Shown in pieces: positions 24,945 to 35,435 of a stretch of DNA of 64,000 nt (position 1 is its first letter; each line of letters begins with the position of its first letter). The DNA comes from Phyllobacterium sp. YR531 (GTDB lineage: Bacteria; Pseudomonadota; Alphaproteobacteria; Rhizobiales; Rhizobiaceae): NCBI RefSeq assembly GCF_000282595.1, contig NZ_AKIZ01000035.1, forward strand, positions 248,001-312,000, given 5' to 3'. Under the pieces are notes generated by a model. The model saw only the letters and a list, made by a program, of their open reading frames with translations. It searched no databases and was not told the origin of the DNA. Made by a program: the position numbers and the translations under genes.

Positions 24945-24981
24945 AAAAGAGCCACGTTCCGGTTTGAAACGTGGCTCTTTG
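24945..24981 (-). terminator. Rho-independent terminator of grpE
   Basis: AAAGAGCCACGTT (24946-24958) pairs with AACGTGGCTCTTT (24968-24980), 13-bp arms around 9 nt. On the minus strand it is followed by TTTT. It begins 20 nt after the grpE stop. Confidence 0.88.
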
Positions 24982-24999
24982 CTTGTTCTACCTTTTGGA

Positions 25000-25713
25000 T
25001 CAGGCGTCTTTTTCCGCTTGCGGGTTAATTGGTCCCGGCTCGGGCTGGCCTTCCGCCGAGGCCTGCTTCGGTCCACCTTTGGAAACGCCGACCAGAGCAG
25101 GGCGCAACATGCGGTCGCCAATAACAAAACCGGACTGCGCTACCTGCAATACGGTGTTGTGCGGAACATCGGCATTCGGAATTTCAAACATGGCCTGATG
25201 GAAATTCGGGTCGAATTTCTGCCCTTGCGGCTCGATCTTCTTGACGCCGTGACGTTCCAGAGCCGAAATCAACGAGCGTTCAGTAATGTCCACGCCTTCG
25301 GCCAGCGCCTTGAAACCGGCATCACCTTGCGCAAGCACATCGGCAGGAATTGCTTCCAGTGCACGCTTCAAATTGTCAGAAACCGAAAGCATGTCGCGTG
25401 CAAAGTTTGCAACCGAATAGCTGCGCGCATCATGCACATCGCGTGCCGTGCGCTTGCGAAGGTTTTCCATGTCGGCAGCAAGGCGCAGCAACTGATCTTT
25501 CAGGTCGCCATTTTCAGCGCGCAGCTTGTCCAGTTCAGCCCAATTCTGGGCATTCGCCTCGACTTCATCTTCATTTGCCAGCGCGTATTCTTCAGCCTTG
25601 CGTGATTTCAGAAAATCATCGGCAGCGCGTTTCAGCGCATCCCGGTCGCGCGGATTCTTCAGGTCGCGCTGATCGAGATCAGGTGTGTCGTGATTGTTCT
25701 TGTCGTCAGTCAT
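25000..25713 (-). CDS. grpE: Nucleotide exchange factor GrpE
   Basis: 237 residues. A charged N-terminal region and a long coiled coil ([20 protein letters not shown]) lead to [15 protein letters not shown] and a C-terminal beta domain with [20 protein letters not shown] and [19 protein letters not shown], all GrpE signatures. It releases ADP from DnaK. It lies 75 bp downstream of hrcA on the same strand and has an RpoH-like promoter in that gap. dnaK is not in this window. Confidence 0.95.
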   Translation of the reverse strand: MTDDKNNHDTPDLDQRDLKNPRDRDALKRAADDFLKSRKAEEYALANEDEVEANAQNWAELDKLRAENGDLKDQLLRLAADMENLRKRTARDVHDARSYSVANFARDMLSVSDNLKRALEAIPADVLAQGDAGFKALAEGVDITERSLISALERHGVKKIEPQGQKFDPNFHQAMFEIPNADVPHNTVLQVAQSGFVIGDRMLRPALVGVSKGGPKQASAEGQPEPGPINPQAEKDA

Positions 25714-25749
25714 CTGTGCAGTCCGTCCTATATTCGTAAGTTGCGCTGG

Positions 25750-25778
25750 ATATCGAGGTTTAGTGCCCGAAAATCAAG
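25750..25778 (-). promoter_or_regulatory. Heat-shock (RpoH-like) promoter of grpE
   Basis: On the minus strand CTTGATT (25778-25772), a 14-bp spacer, and CTCGATAT (25757-25750). This compares with the CTTGAAA-N13-15-CCCCATNT consensus for sigma-32. It would allow grpE to be induced without hrcA. Confidence 0.45.
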
Positions 25779-25788
25779 TGCAAATGGG

Positions 25789-26856
25789 TTATCTCAGGAG
25801 TCTTGAGACAAGTTGCGCCGTATAATCCACCATAGGGACGATGCGGGCGTAGTTGAGCCGGGTTGGTCCGATCACACCGAGTGCACCAATAATGCGTTGT
25901 TCGGAATCGCGATAGGGAGCAATAACCAACGACGAACCGGATAGGGAAAACAGCTTGTTTTCCGAACCAATAAAAATACGCACACCCGGCCCGGCTTCCG
26001 CCAGATCAAGCAGCTGCAATGTGCCTTCTTTGGTCTCCAGATCATCGAAAAGATGACGCAGACGATCCAGATCAGCTTCGGCGTGAATGGAATCGAGCAG
26101 ATTGCCACGTCCGCGGACAATCAGGCGGGCAGGCTGCCCCGCGCCATCTCCACCCCACACAGCCAGGCCTTGCTGCACCAGATGCTGCGAAAGACTGTCG
26201 AGAGCCTGCTGCGTTTCATCCTTCAACCGGGCTATCTCCTGACGTGCCTCGGTTATTGTACGCCCCTGAATATGCGCATTGAGAAAATTGGATGCCTCGA
26301 TCAATTGCGAGGGTGTTACGCCGATTGGAAGGTCTATGACGCGGTTTTCCACATCGCCGTTCTGGGTAACGAGCACCGCCAAGGCTTTTGTCGGTTCCAG
26401 CCGCACGAACTCTATATGCTTCAACGCACCTTCAACCTTGGTTGCGAGCACAAGGCCCGCACCGCGCGACATGCCGGAAAGAATCTGGCTTGCTTGCGTC
26501 AGAACGTTTTCTGCCGACTGCGCATCACCGGCTCGCACCTGCGCTTCAATTGAATTGCGCTCGGACGAGGAAAGATCACCAACTTCCATGAATGCATCAA
26601 CGAAAAACCGCAAGCCAAGTTGGGTAGGCAGGCGTCCGGCCGAAATATGCGGCGCATAAACAAGGCCCAGATGCTCAAGATCGCTCATGACATTGCGGAT
26701 AGTGGCTGGTGACAGCGCCACGGGCAATATGCGAGACAGGTTGCGCGAGCCTACGGGCTCACCATCGCCCAGATAGCTCTCAACGATACGCCGGAAAATA
26801 TCGCGTGATCTTTGATCGAGCGATTGAAGTGCTTCCGGGGCGACTGCCTTGTTCAT
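25789..26856 (-). CDS. hrcA: Heat-inducible transcription repressor HrcA
   Basis: 355 residues. The N-terminal winged helix ([20 protein letters not shown], then [20 protein letters not shown]) is followed by the HrcA GAF-like domain with [18 protein letters not shown]. It ends in [20 protein letters not shown], all family hallmarks. It represses chaperone genes through the CIRCE element. No CIRCE (TTAGCACTC-N9-GAGTGCTAA) is visible here, so its targets, for example groESL, lie elsewhere. ATG 26856 follows GAGG. It is transcribed towards grpE and divergent from rph. Confidence 0.94.
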   Translation of the reverse strand: MNKAVAPEALQSLDQRSRDIFRRIVESYLGDGEPVGSRNLSRILPVALSPATIRNVMSDLEHLGLVYAPHISAGRLPTQLGLRFFVDAFMEVGDLSSSERNSIEAQVRAGDAQSAENVLTQASQILSGMSRGAGLVLATKVEGALKHIEFVRLEPTKALAVLVTQNGDVENRVIDLPIGVTPSQLIEASNFLNAHIQGRTITEARQEIARLKDETQQALDSLSQHLVQQGLAVWGGDGAGQPARLIVRGRGNLLDSIHAEADLDRLRHLFDDLETKEGTLQLLDLAEAGPGVRIFIGSENKLFSLSGSSLVIAPYRDSEQRIIGALGVIGPTRLNYARIVPMVDYTAQLVSRLLR

Positions 26857-26886
26857 CGTACCTCGTCTATCCATCGGTTCATGCCT

Positions 26887-26915
26887 GATATAAGCATTCT
26901 TGACGCAATCATCAA
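26887..26915 (-). promoter_or_regulatory. Sigma-70-type promoter of hrcA
   Basis: On the minus strand TTGATG (26915-26910) and TATATC (26892-26887) with a 17-bp spacer, ending 30 bp before the hrcA start codon. Confidence 0.55.
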
Positions 26916-26979
26916 AGCCTTTGCTTCATTACGTCATCGCGGTTAAAAGGCCGAAAGCTTATCAACAAGAGGTCTATCC

Positions 26980-27696
26980 ATGCGTCACTCCAAACGAGCC
27001 CCCGACGAAATGCGCGCCATTTCCTTCGAGCGCGGCGTTTCCAAACATGCTGAGGGCTCGTGCCTGGTCAAGTTCGGTGACACCCATGTTCTTTGTACAG
27101 CAAGCCTTGAGGAAAAAGTGCCAGGCTGGATGCGCAACACAGGAAAAGGTTGGGTAACAGCTGAATATGGCATGTTGCCTCGCTCGACGGGTGACCGCAT
27201 GCGCCGCGAGGCTTCATCCGGCAAGCAGGGTGGTCGTACGCTTGAAATTCAGCGTTTGATCGCGCGTTCACTGCGGGCCGTCGTTGATTTGCAGGCGCTC
27301 GGCGAAGTTCAGATCACTGTGGATTGCGATGTCATTCAGGCGGATGGCGGCACGCGTACCGCAGCAATCACCGGCGGTTGGGTTGCCTTGCATGAATGCT
27401 TGCGATGGATGGAAACACGCCAGATGCTCAAAGTGGAAAAGGTACTGAAAGACCATGTTGCGGCAATCTCCTGCGGCATTTCCAATGGTACGCCGGTTAT
27501 TGATCTCGATTACATTGAAGATTCCACTGCACAGACCGATGCCAACTTCGTCATGACTGGCAAGGGTGGCATTGTTGAGGTGCAAGGTACTGCTGAGGGT
27601 GAGCCTTTTTCACAGGAAGAACTGCTTGCCCTTATGGATCTGGCTCGCAATGGCATTACGCGGCTGGTTTCGCTGCAGAAAATGGCAGTCAGCTAA
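26980..27696 (+). CDS. rph: Ribonuclease PH
   Basis: 238 residues, normal length. It has [20 protein letters not shown], the RNA-binding Arg-rich segment [28 protein letters not shown]-like [14 protein letters not shown] and LDLDYIED-like catalytic Asp residues. It trims tRNA 3' ends phosphorolytically. It is divergent from hrcA, a conserved rhizobial arrangement, and heads a run of closely spaced genes to yraN. Confidence 0.96.
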   Translation: MRHSKRAPDEMRAISFERGVSKHAEGSCLVKFGDTHVLCTASLEEKVPGWMRNTGKGWVTAEYGMLPRSTGDRMRREASSGKQGGRTLEIQRLIARSLRAVVDLQALGEVQITVDCDVIQADGGTRTAAITGGWVALHECLRWMETRQMLKVEKVLKDHVAAISCGISNGTPVIDLDYIEDSTAQTDANFVMTGKGGIVEVQGTAEGEPFSQEELLALMDLARNGITRLVSLQKMAVS

Positions 27697-27707
27697 GGGG
27701 CGGAACC

Positions 27708-28115
27708 ATGCAGCCATCGAGCATACTGGAAACAGCGCTTTATGTAGATGATGTTGAAGCGGCGGCGCAGTTTTATGGTGGCCTGCTCGGTCTGGAATGT
27801 ATTTTGCGCGCCGGAGAGGAATCAGCATTTTTCACCTGCGGTGCAGGTGTGCTTATCGTCTTCAATGCAGAAAAGCTGAAAGAGCGCCCTGAGGGCGGTC
27901 TGCCCATTCCAAAACATGGCGCCAAAGGCCCGGGGCACGTGTGTTTTCGCGCGACTCGGGATGAAATTGCCGATTGGAAAGCCCATCTGACAGTGCATGG
28001 TATAGAAATCGAAAGTGAGTTCGACTGGCCAAGTGGTGCGCACTCGCTGTATTTCCGCGATCCTTCGGGCAATTCGGTTGAGTTCGCGGAACCAAAATTA
28101 TGGAATTTGAAATGA
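27708..28115 (+). CDS. VOC (glyoxalase/bleomycin resistance) family protein
   Basis: 135 residues with the vicinal-oxygen-chelate fold: [20 protein letters not shown] at the start, GPGHVCFRA in the middle, and [17 protein letters not shown] at the end, whose His/Glu positions can hold a metal. The substrate is unknown. It lies 11 bp after rph and overlaps rdgB by 4 bp, so it is part of the operon. Confidence 0.86.
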   Translation: MQPSSILETALYVDDVEAAAQFYGGLLGLECILRAGEESAFFTCGAGVLIVFNAEKLKERPEGGLPIPKHGAKGPGHVCFRATRDEIADWKAHLTVHGIEIESEFDWPSGAHSLYFRDPSGNSVEFAEPKLWNLK

Positions 28116-28759
28116 GAACATTGGAAAAGGGCAAGCTGCTGGTTGCCAGCCACAATCAGGGCAAGATCAATGAAATGATTGATCTGCTTGGCCCATTTGG
28201 TTTTGAGGTTGTGTCTGCTGCCGAGCTGGGGCTGCCCGAGCCTGATGAGACTGGAACGACCTTCGAAGAAAACGCCTATATCAAAGCCTTTGCAGCCGCC
28301 AAGGCGACAGGGCTTGTGGCGCTTTCGGATGACTCCGGTCTGTGTGTAGACGCTTTGGGTGGCAATCCGGGCGTATACACTGCCAATTGGGCGGAATTGC
28401 CGGACGGAAAGCGTGACTTCGCTCACGGAATGCAAAAGGTCGAGACAGCGCTCCAGAACGAAGGTGTCAGCAAGTCTGAAGATCGTGGGGGCAGGTTTGT
28501 CTCGGTCATCTGCCTTGCGTGGCCGGATGGGGAAGCCAATTATTATCGTGGTGAAGTGGAGGGCGAAATTGTCTGGCCACCACGTGGAACAGCCGGTTTT
28601 GGCTTCGATCCCGTGTTCAAGCCAGACGGCTATGAAACGACCTTCGGTGAAATGACGGCGGAACAGAAGCATGGCTGGAAACCCGGCGATGCATTGGCCT
28701 TGTCCCATCGTGCCCGCGCTTTCCAGCTGTTTGCAAAAGACTGTCTGGATGCCGCATGA
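28112..28759 (+). CDS. rdgB: XTP/dITP diphosphatase (non-canonical purine NTPase)
   Basis: 215 residues. The Ham1 signatures are [51 protein letters not shown] and the late [10 protein letters not shown] and SHRARAF. It hydrolyses ITP, dITP and XTP to monophosphates. I choose ATG 28112, which overlaps the previous stop as ATGA and matches the usual N-terminus. ATG 28100 would add four residues. It overlaps hemW by 4 bp. Confidence 0.94.
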   Translation: MRTLEKGKLLVASHNQGKINEMIDLLGPFGFEVVSAAELGLPEPDETGTTFEENAYIKAFAAAKATGLVALSDDSGLCVDALGGNPGVYTANWAELPDGKRDFAHGMQKVETALQNEGVSKSEDRGGRFVSVICLAWPDGEANYYRGEVEGEIVWPPRGTAGFGFDPVFKPDGYETTFGEMTAEQKHGWKPGDALALSHRARAFQLFAKDCLDAA

Positions 28760-29922
28760 ACCACAGCGACCATAGATCCGAATCCGGCTTCGGGATCTAT
28801 GTCCACTGGCCCTTTTGCATGGCGAAGTGTCCCTATTGCGATTTCAACTCGCATGTCCGGCATCAGGCTGTGGATCAGCCGCGCTTTGCAGCGGCGTTTG
28901 CACGCGAAATGGCAACCATGCGTCAGCGAACCGGGGCACGCAAAGTCTCAAGTATATTTCTGGGTGGCGGTACGCCGTCGCTGATGCAGCCTGAGACTGT
29001 GGGTTCCGTCTTGAACGAAATCGCCCGCAACTGGCATGTGCCGGATGATATCGAGATTACGCTAGAAGCGAACCCGACAAGTGTCGAGGCGGATCGCTTT
29101 CGCGGCTATCGAGCTGCGGGCGTCAATCGCGTATCACTTGGCGTACAGGCGTTGAACGATCCGGATTTGCGTCGCCTTGGTCGCATGCACAATGTCGATG
29201 AGGCTTTGGTTGCGATAAAATTGGCACGGGAGATTTTCCCGCGGCTTTCATTTGACCTGATCTATGCAAGGCCGGACCAAACAATCGAGGCATGGCGGGA
29301 TGAACTGGCCAAAGCCATTTCCTATGCTGCTGATCATTTGTCGCTCTATCAGCTGACAATTGAGGAGGGCACACCATTCTATAACCTCTGGAAGGCAGGC
29401 AAGCTGGTTACGCCGGATGGCGATCATGCAGCGGCGCTTTATGCCGAAACGCAGGATGTTACCGCGCAGTATGGCTTGCCCGCCTATGAGATTTCAAATC
29501 ACGCTGCGCCGGGAGCTGAATCCCAGCACAATCTCGTCTATTGGCGTTACGGCGAATATGTTGGTGTTGGGCCGGGTGCGCACGGACGCTTTATAGAAAA
29601 TGGTACGCGTGCCGTAACCATTACCGAGCGTCATCCTGAAACATGGGTGCAAAAGGTCGAAGCTGATGGCCATGGCGTTGTCGAAGAAGAGTTCTTGACC
29701 GGTGAACAGGAAGGTGACGAATTCCTGCTAATGGGTCTGCGTCTGGTGGAAGGTATCGATCTTTCCCGTTACGAACGTCTGACCGGACATGGAGTCAAGG
29801 AGAGCAAAGTGATTTCCTTGGCGGAACAGGGTCTTATTGAATATATCGGCAATAGCCGCATCAGGACTACACCTGAAGGCGCTATAGTGCTCAATGCAGT
29901 CATCGCCGATTTGGCGGCTTAG
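28756..29922 (+). CDS. hemW: Radical SAM haem chaperone HemW
   Basis: 388 residues. The radical-SAM cluster motif C-x3-C-x2-C reads [11 protein letters not shown] near residue 25, after [28 protein letters not shown] and the HemW domain tail follow. HemW-type proteins, rather than HemN, use this motif and lack the HemN N-terminal extension. It probably delivers haem to target proteins. The start overlaps the rdgB stop (ATGA). Confidence 0.93.
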   Translation: MNHSDHRSESGFGIYVHWPFCMAKCPYCDFNSHVRHQAVDQPRFAAAFAREMATMRQRTGARKVSSIFLGGGTPSLMQPETVGSVLNEIARNWHVPDDIEITLEANPTSVEADRFRGYRAAGVNRVSLGVQALNDPDLRRLGRMHNVDEALVAIKLAREIFPRLSFDLIYARPDQTIEAWRDELAKAISYAADHLSLYQLTIEEGTPFYNLWKAGKLVTPDGDHAAALYAETQDVTAQYGLPAYEISNHAAPGAESQHNLVYWRYGEYVGVGPGAHGRFIENGTRAVTITERHPETWVQKVEADGHGVVEEEFLTGEQEGDEFLLMGLRLVEGIDLSRYERLTGHGVKESKVISLAEQGLIEYIGNSRIRTTPEGAIVLNAVIADLAA

Positions 29923-29931
29923 GGATAATCT

Positions 29932-30831
29932 GTGTCAGACGAGGAAGCAAAAGAGCGAAATTACCAGATCGGCAACGCATCATATCGTGCGAGGCCATTG
30001 GAGCCGGCGCTTTACATCGTTGCAACGCCGATAGGCAATCTTGGCGACATGACGCTTCGCGGTATCGAGACCTTGGCTGCGGCAGATGTCATCGCCTGTG
30101 AGGATACTCGGGTCAGCCGCGTTCTTCTTGATCGGTATGGTATCTCACGTCGTCCTTATGCTTATCATGAACACAATGCCGATATGGCGGGGCCAAAGCT
30201 CATCGAAGCTTTGCTTGCGGGAAAAAGCGTCGCGTTGGTGTCTGATGCAGGTACGCCTCTTGTTTCCGATCCGGGCGGACGCCTTGTTCCTGAAGCCAAG
30301 GCTGCCGGTATTCGTGTCGTGCCAATTCCCGGCGCATCGTCCGTTCTGGCGGCACTGACCGCTTCCGGACTTTTCAAGGATGCATTCTTTTTTGCCGGTT
30401 TTCTCTCCTCCAAACAGGGTCAGCGCAAAGCAAAACTGGAACAGTTGAAGACTTTGGATGCTGCTCTGGTATTTTTTGAATCTCCCAATCGCGCCGCCAC
30501 TACATTGGCGGACATGGTTGAAATTTTCGGTCCGGAGCGCCAGGGATCACTCTGCCGCGAGCTAACGAAAACCTATGAGACTGTTACCACCTTGCCTTTG
30601 AAGGATCTGGCAGCAGAATTTGATGGTGAAGATCGTATTCGTGGTGAAGTGGTGCTTGTTGTCGCACCCCCAAAAGAAGATGAGCATGTTGCGCGAAGCG
30701 ATGGCGATATCGATGCTTTGCTGCGTGCACTCAGTCTTGAAATGTCGCCGTCCAAGGCGGCAGGGGAGGCGTCCCGCATGACAGGCCGTCCAAAGGGTGA
30801 ATTATATCAACGTCTGCTGGCGATGAAATAA
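29932..30831 (+). CDS. rsmI: 16S rRNA (cytidine1402-2'-O)-methyltransferase
   Basis: 299 residues. It has LYIVATPIGNLGDMTLRG, the CEDTRVSRVLLDRYG segment, ALVSDAGTPLVSDPGGRLV and PGASSVLAALTASGL, which are the SAM-binding signatures of RsmI. It 2'-O-methylates C1402 in the decoding centre. The start is GTG 29932, preceded by AGGGAT. It is followed after 6 bp by yraN, the common order. Confidence 0.94.
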   Translation: MSDEEAKERNYQIGNASYRARPLEPALYIVATPIGNLGDMTLRGIETLAAADVIACEDTRVSRVLLDRYGISRRPYAYHEHNADMAGPKLIEALLAGKSVALVSDAGTPLVSDPGGRLVPEAKAAGIRVVPIPGASSVLAALTASGLFKDAFFFAGFLSSKQGQRKAKLEQLKTLDAALVFFESPNRAATTLADMVEIFGPERQGSLCRELTKTYETVTTLPLKDLAAEFDGEDRIRGEVVLVVAPPKEDEHVARSDGDIDALLRALSLEMSPSKAAGEASRMTGRPKGELYQRLLAMK

Positions 30832-30837
30832 CAGCAG

Positions 30838-31203
30838 ATGAGTGACCGGGGTAAGCGCCATGAAGCCTATCGCCGCGGCCACTCGGCTGAACGCCTTGCT
30901 GCCATCGCCTTGATGTTGAAAGGTTACCGGATCATAGGGCGCCGTTATCGCACAAGGCTCGGGGAAATCGATCTTATTGCGCGACGCGGCGATGTTATTC
31001 TCATTATTGAAGTCAAAGCGAGAGCAACGCTTCAACAAGCGATGGACTCGGTCGACCGGCAGACCATGAGGAGAATAGAAGCGGCAGCCGACCAATGGTT
31101 GGCGCGGCAGCCGGATCATGAACGCCTCTCGCTTCGCTTCGATCTTGTTGCGATCTTGCCGTGGCGATGGCCAGTGCATGTTCCGGCCGCTTTTACCGCT
31201 TGA
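30838..31203 (+). CDS. YraN/UPF0102 family protein
   Basis: 121 residues. The endonuclease-like core reads [20 protein letters not shown] and then [16 protein letters not shown], keeping the D-x(n)-E-x-K pattern of restriction-endonuclease-like folds. A role in DNA processing is suspected for the family but not shown by sequence. It ends the rph-yraN gene run and converges with the VOC gene at 31207. Confidence 0.9.
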   Translation: MSDRGKRHEAYRRGHSAERLAAIALMLKGYRIIGRRYRTRLGEIDLIARRGDVILIIEVKARATLQQAMDSVDRQTMRRIEAAADQWLARQPDHERLSLRFDLVAILPWRWPVHVPAAFTA

Positions 31204-31206
31204 GTG

Positions 31207-31605
31207 CTATTGTGCTTGCGGGATCATATGGACGAGTTCCCAGACGTGCCCGTCTATGTCCTGGAAACTGCAGCCATACATGAAGCCCTCATAGTTTTGT
31301 ATCGGGCGCCATTCCTTGCCACCGGCAGCCAGAGCTTTCGCGAGTGTTTCGTCGACTTCTTCCTTGCTGGAAGCTGAAAGAGCGATGAGAACTTCCTGTG
31401 ATTTTGTTGCATCGCTGATGCCGTTATTGATAAAATCCTTGAAACGGTCTTCTTCCATCAGCATGGCGAAGATGTTCTCTTCTATGATCATGCAGGCAGT
31501 CTTGTCGTCAGAAAATGCGGGATTGAAGCTGAATCCCAAGGCTGCAAAAAATGCTTTTGTAGCACTGAGATTCTTGATTGGCAGGTTTACGAAAATCATA
31601 CGCAT
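31207..31605 (-). CDS. VOC family protein (PhnB/glyoxalase-like)
   Basis: 132 residues. The VOC start is FVNLPIKNLSATKAFFAALG and the end is FQDIDGHVWELVHMIP. The middle strands include IIEENIFAMLMEEDRFKDF. This group is annotated as glyoxalase/bleomycin resistance-like lactoylglutathione lyase; the substrate is unknown. It is convergent with yraN (3-bp gap) and divergent from cysG. Confidence 0.86.
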   Translation of the reverse strand: MRMIFVNLPIKNLSATKAFFAALGFSFNPAFSDDKTACMIIEENIFAMLMEEDRFKDFINNGISDATKSQEVLIALSASSKEEVDETLAKALAAGGKEWRPIQNYEGFMYGCSFQDIDGHVWELVHMIPQAQ

Positions 31606-31950
31606 TGGGGTAGTATCCTCTCCATTTGATAACTCACATACTAATGACGAACCAAGGTTTCAGAACCCGACATCTTTGAAAAAATAAAAAACAACTTGCA
31701 ATCTCATTTAAACCCGATAAAAATGGTCGTGTATCAGATGCCTGTTTGCCGGGCTGTTTCTGTGCGCCTCTTTGTATCCTTGATGAGGATGGAAAAGAGT
31801 GCAATCTCGCGTTGCGTGGAAAGAGAATCCGATTGTTTCCGGTTTTTCAGAAATTCTATGCTCTTGCGCAATAAATGGCGCATTTCTGTTTCTTATAATC
31901 CATTCACCGATATCGGATAATTCCCATAGCCATTGGGATACCACCGATTT
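31606..31950. other. 345-bp upstream region of the cys operon
   Basis: I see no convincing gene. TATAAT at 31894-31899 lies 51 bp before the cysG start but has no clear -35 at 16-18 bp. A perfect 10-bp palindrome CCGATATCGG (31907-31916) and a TCCCA/TGGGA dyad (31922-31938) lie between it and cysG and are possible regulator sites. No riboswitch fold was recognised. Confidence 0.45.
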
Positions 31951-33411
31951 ATGACTATTCGTTCCAACCAGCTATCTGTCTTTCCAGCCTTTTTCCGCGT
32001 GCGGAACGAGTTGCTTGTCGTCGTTGGTAATGGCGAAGAAGCCTTGAACAAGGCCCGCCTCCTCGATCAGACCAATGCGATGATCCGGGTCGTCGCAGCT
32101 GAGCCCGAAGCCGAGCTTGCCGCGTTTCTGCGCGAAGGCGGATACGACCATATTGTAGAAGAATTTGCTCCCAAGCATCTGACCGGCGCAAAACTGGTCT
32201 TCGTTGCTACCGGCGATGAAGACCAGGATATGGCGATAGCCGATGAGGCTCGCCGCCAGAATATTCCGGTAAACGTCGTTGACCGCCCTGATCTGTGCGA
32301 TTTCTACACGCCCGCCATCGTCAATCGCGCGCCTATCGCCATTGCAATCGGCTCAGAGGGAACCGGGCCAGTTTTGACGCAGCTCATCCGCGCACGTATT
32401 GATGCAGCATTCTCACCGCGTTTGGGTGATCTTGCCCGTCTGGCCAACGCCTATCGCCCGGCAGTCGAGCGATTGGTGAAGAAGGGATTGCCGCGCCGTA
32501 TTTTCTGGCGGTCATTCTTCGCCGGTGATGTTGCCGGCAACGTCTATAATAATGATCTTGCCGGTGCCCACAGTGCCGCCGCCAGTTTGCTCGACAATCA
32601 AGCCTCGCCGAAAGGTTATGTATGGCTGGTTGGTGCAGGGCCCGGCGCGGAGGACTTGCTTACACTTCGCGCTCACCGCGTGCTGATGGAAGCCGATGTG
32701 ATAGTCTATGATGCGCTGGTGCCCGAAGCTGTTGTCGCCATGGGCCGCCGCGATGCAGTAAGACTGTCCGTGGGCAAGCGCAAGGGTTGTCACTCCAAGA
32801 GCCAGAGCGAGATCAATGAGCTTCTGGTATCGCTCGGCCGCGAAGGAAAGCGTGTTGTGCGGCTGAAGTCCGGTGACCCGCTGGTTTATGGCCGCGCCGG
32901 GGAAGAAATGGCAGCACTGCGCGATGCCGGCATAGCCTTTGAGATCGTTCCGGGCATCACGTCGGCTTTTGCTGCCGCAGCAGACATGCAACTGCCGCTG
33001 ACGTTGCGGGGCGTTGCCTCATCGCTGGTGTTTACGACCGGTCACGACATGGCTGGCGATGTTCTGCCGGATTGGGCGCGTCTTGCCATCTCCGGTGCAA
33101 CCATTGCCGTTTATATGGGGCGTAGCGTTGCTGCATCTGTTGCCAGCCGTCTGATACAGGCCGGTCTGCACGCGGACACTGGCGTGGCTGTTATCGAAAA
33201 TGCCGGACGGTCCGATCGCCGCATGTTCCATGGGACATTGAAGGATCTGCCTGCGCTGGAACAGCGCGGCGATCTGGATGGCCCGGTCATGGTTGTCATT
33301 GGCGATGCGGTGGCCGGTGCTGCAATCCATCTGGCTGAGCCGCTTTCCGCAAGCCATGCAACCTTTGAAAATTCCGTGGCGCAACGCCATCTGACAGCAC
33401 AAGCTGTCTGA
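31951..33411 (+). CDS. cysG: Siroheme synthase CysG
   Basis: 486 residues. The N-terminal third is precorrin-2 dehydrogenase/ferrochelatase (LLVVVGNGEEALNKARLLDQ, NVVDRPDLCDFYTPAIVNR). The rest is uroporphyrinogen-III C-methyltransferase (VWLVGAGPGAEDLLTLRAHR, VVRLKSGDPLVYGRAGEE, PGITSAFAAAADMQLPLTLR). It makes siroheme for the sulfite reductase two genes downstream. ATG 31951 is chosen over the GTG- or Met-start six codons upstream because it gives the usual N-terminus. First gene of the cys operon. Confidence 0.95.
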   Translation: MTIRSNQLSVFPAFFRVRNELLVVVGNGEEALNKARLLDQTNAMIRVVAAEPEAELAAFLREGGYDHIVEEFAPKHLTGAKLVFVATGDEDQDMAIADEARRQNIPVNVVDRPDLCDFYTPAIVNRAPIAIAIGSEGTGPVLTQLIRARIDAAFSPRLGDLARLANAYRPAVERLVKKGLPRRIFWRSFFAGDVAGNVYNNDLAGAHSAAASLLDNQASPKGYVWLVGAGPGAEDLLTLRAHRVLMEADVIVYDALVPEAVVAMGRRDAVRLSVGKRKGCHSKSQSEINELLVSLGREGKRVVRLKSGDPLVYGRAGEEMAALRDAGIAFEIVPGITSAFAAAADMQLPLTLRGVASSLVFTTGHDMAGDVLPDWARLAISGATIAVYMGRSVAASVASRLIQAGLHADTGVAVIENAGRSDRRMFHGTLKDLPALEQRGDLDGPVMVVIGDAVAGAAIHLAEPLSASHATFENSVAQRHLTAQAV

Positions 33412-33429
33412 ACTGCAAGGACGACGATC

Positions 33430-33744
33430 ATGAGTGTCAAAGTTTTAACAGCAAACCGCCTGACAGATGGCGAAGCAGTTTGGCTTGGTGCCAATGGCGA
33501 TTGGCTCGATCATATCGATGGTGCGCTTGTGGCACGCCATGCAGAGGCAGTCGCGGCCCTTGAAGAAGCCGGCAAGGCTGCAATCAAGTCCAACCTCGTC
33601 ATCGACGTCAACGTGATTGATGTTGAAGAGCGCGGTACAAACCTCTATCCGCTGCGCCTGCGCGAACGCATTCGCCAGCTTGGTCCGACAATCCGTCTTG
33701 ATCTCGGCAAACAGGCCGAGAAAACCAGCGCCAACGCCGCTTAA
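33430..33744 (+). CDS. DUF2849 family protein
   Basis: 104 residues. LTANRLTDGEAVWLGANGDW at the start and NVIDVEERGTNLYPLRLRER later match DUF2849, a small family found almost only between cysG and cysI in alphaproteobacteria. It is probably an accessory of sulfite reduction, perhaps as a partner of CysI; no catalytic motif is seen. Gaps of 18 and 20 bp to its neighbours show it is cotranscribed. Confidence 0.88.
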   Translation: MSVKVLTANRLTDGEAVWLGANGDWLDHIDGALVARHAEAVAALEEAGKAAIKSNLVIDVNVIDVEERGTNLYPLRLRERIRQLGPTIRLDLGKQAEKTSANAA

Positions 33745-33764
33745 TATCTGAAGGTCCGCATAGA

Positions 33765-35435
33765 ATGTATCGTTACGATGAGTTTGACCACGCATTTGTC
33801 TCAGCCCGCGTTGAGCAGTTCAAGGATCAGGTTGAGCGGCGTCTTGCCGGCGAACTGACCGAAGAGCAGTTCCGTCCGCTGCGGCTGATGAATGGTGTCT
33901 ATCTTCAGCTGCATGCCTATATGCTGCGCGTGGCGATCCCCTATGGCACATTGTCGGGTCGCCAGATGCATAAGCTGGCGCACATTGCCCGCCGTTACGA
34001 TCGCGGCTACGGCCATTTCACCACTCGCCAGAATATTCAGTATAATTGGCCCGCCCTGAGCGATATGCCTGCGGTGCTCGATGAACTGGCATCTGTTGAG
34101 ATGCACGCCTTGCAGACATCGGGCAATTGCATCCGCAATGTCACCGCCGATCATTTTGCCGGTGCTGCCGCCGATGAAGCTGCTGATCCACGTCCCTACG
34201 CGGAGATTTTACGGCAGTGGTCTTCAATGCATCCGGAATTCTCCTATCTGCCACGCAAGTTCAAGATTGCCGTGACAGGCGCTGATCGTGATCGCGCGGC
34301 TATTCAGGTGCACGATATAGGGCTTCATCTGAAAAAGAATGAGGCTGGCGAGCTGGGTTTTGCTGTTTATATCGGCGGCGGACAGGGCCGCACACCGATG
34401 GTTGCCAAAAAGATCAGGGATTTCCTGCCAATTGAAGACTTGCTGACCTACACGACCGCAATCGTGCGCGTCTATAATCTTAATGGCCGCCGTGACAACA
34501 AGTACAAGGCGCGTATCAAGATACTCGTGCATGAAACCGGTACGGAAGAAATCACGCGTCAGGTCGAAACCGAATGGCAGGCAATCAAAGACACTGACCT
34601 GAAGATGCCCCAGCAGGATGTCGATGCCATCGACAACTATTTCCGCATGCCTAACCTGCCGCAACGCCCGGAAGGCTGGTCACAACTTGCTGCTGCACGC
34701 AAGGCAGATGCGTCGTTTGCGCGTTGGGTTGATCAGAATGTGACGCCTCACAAGAATCCGGATTACGGCGTTGTGACCATTTCACTGAAGCCGATTGGCG
34801 GCATCCCCGGGGATGCAACTGACGCCCAGATGGATTTGGTGGCAGACATTGCCGAGAAGTTCTCAAATGACGAAATTCGCGTCAGCCACGAGCAGAATCT
34901 GGTTCTGCCGCATGTGGCCATTGCCGATTTGCGCATTGTTTACGATCTGCTTTTAACGGACGGTCTCGCGACCGCTAATGCCGGCTTGATCACCGATATC
35001 ATCGCCTGCCCGGGTCTGGATTATTGCGCACTCGCCAATGCCCGTTCCATCCCGGTAGCCCAGCGCATATCCGAGCGTTTCGGCAAGCCGGAGCGTCAGG
35101 CGGATATTGGTGAACTCAAGATCAAGATTTCCGGCTGCATCAATGCCTGCGGGCATCATCATGTCGGCCATATTGGCATTCTCGGCGTGGAGAAGAAGGG
35201 CGAAGAACTCTACCAGATTTCGCTTGGCGGCTCGGGCGATGAAATCTGCACGATTGGCGATATTACCGGGCGCGGCTTCTCCTCCGAAGAAATCGTGGAT
35301 GCGGTTGAAACCATCGTGGATCGCTACCTTCTGGTGCGTACAGACAAGGAAGAGAATTTCCTTGCAACCTACAGGCGTCTGGGCGCCGCACCTTTCAAGG
35401 ACGCGCTGTATAACGAGACTGCAAATGCTGCTTGA
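33765..35435 (+). CDS. cysI: Sulfite reductase, siroheme [4Fe-4S] subunit
   Basis: 556 residues of the nitrite/sulfite reductase family. The cluster/siroheme ligands are C-x5-C (CPGLDYC) and C-x3-C (CINAC) near residues 410-460, followed by GHHHVGHIGILG. Two ferredoxin-like half domains contain GYGHFTTRQNIQYNW and EIRVSHEQNLVLPH. It reduces sulfite to sulfide. No CysJ flavoprotein is encoded nearby, so electrons may come from the ferredoxin pair at 36754-38126. It overlaps cysH by 11 bp. Confidence 0.93.
   Translation: MYRYDEFDHAFVSARVEQFKDQVERRLAGELTEEQFRPLRLMNGVYLQLHAYMLRVAIPYGTLSGRQMHKLAHIARRYDRGYGHFTTRQNIQYNWPALSDMPAVLDELASVEMHALQTSGNCIRNVTADHFAGAAADEAADPRPYAEILRQWSSMHPEFSYLPRKFKIAVTGADRDRAAIQVHDIGLHLKKNEAGELGFAVYIGGGQGRTPMVAKKIRDFLPIEDLLTYTTAIVRVYNLNGRRDNKYKARIKILVHETGTEEITRQVETEWQAIKDTDLKMPQQDVDAIDNYFRMPNLPQRPEGWSQLAAARKADASFARWVDQNVTPHKNPDYGVVTISLKPIGGIPGDATDAQMDLVADIAEKFSNDEIRVSHEQNLVLPHVAIADLRIVYDLLLTDGLATANAGLITDIIACPGLDYCALANARSIPVAQRISERFGKPERQADIGELKIKISGCINACGHHHVGHIGILGVEKKGEELYQISLGGSGDEICTIGDITGRGFSSEEIVDAVETIVDRYLLVRTDKEENFLATYRRLGAAPFKDALYNETANAA

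Noticed and set aside
25714-26979. CIRCE element near hrcA/grpE
   Set aside because: Looked for TTAGCACTC-N9-GAGTGCTAA in the gaps beside hrcA and grpE and found nothing close.
31696-31920. A 74-codon plus-strand frame before cysG
   Set aside because: No ribosome site, irregular composition, and it covers what looks like promoter DNA of the cys operon.
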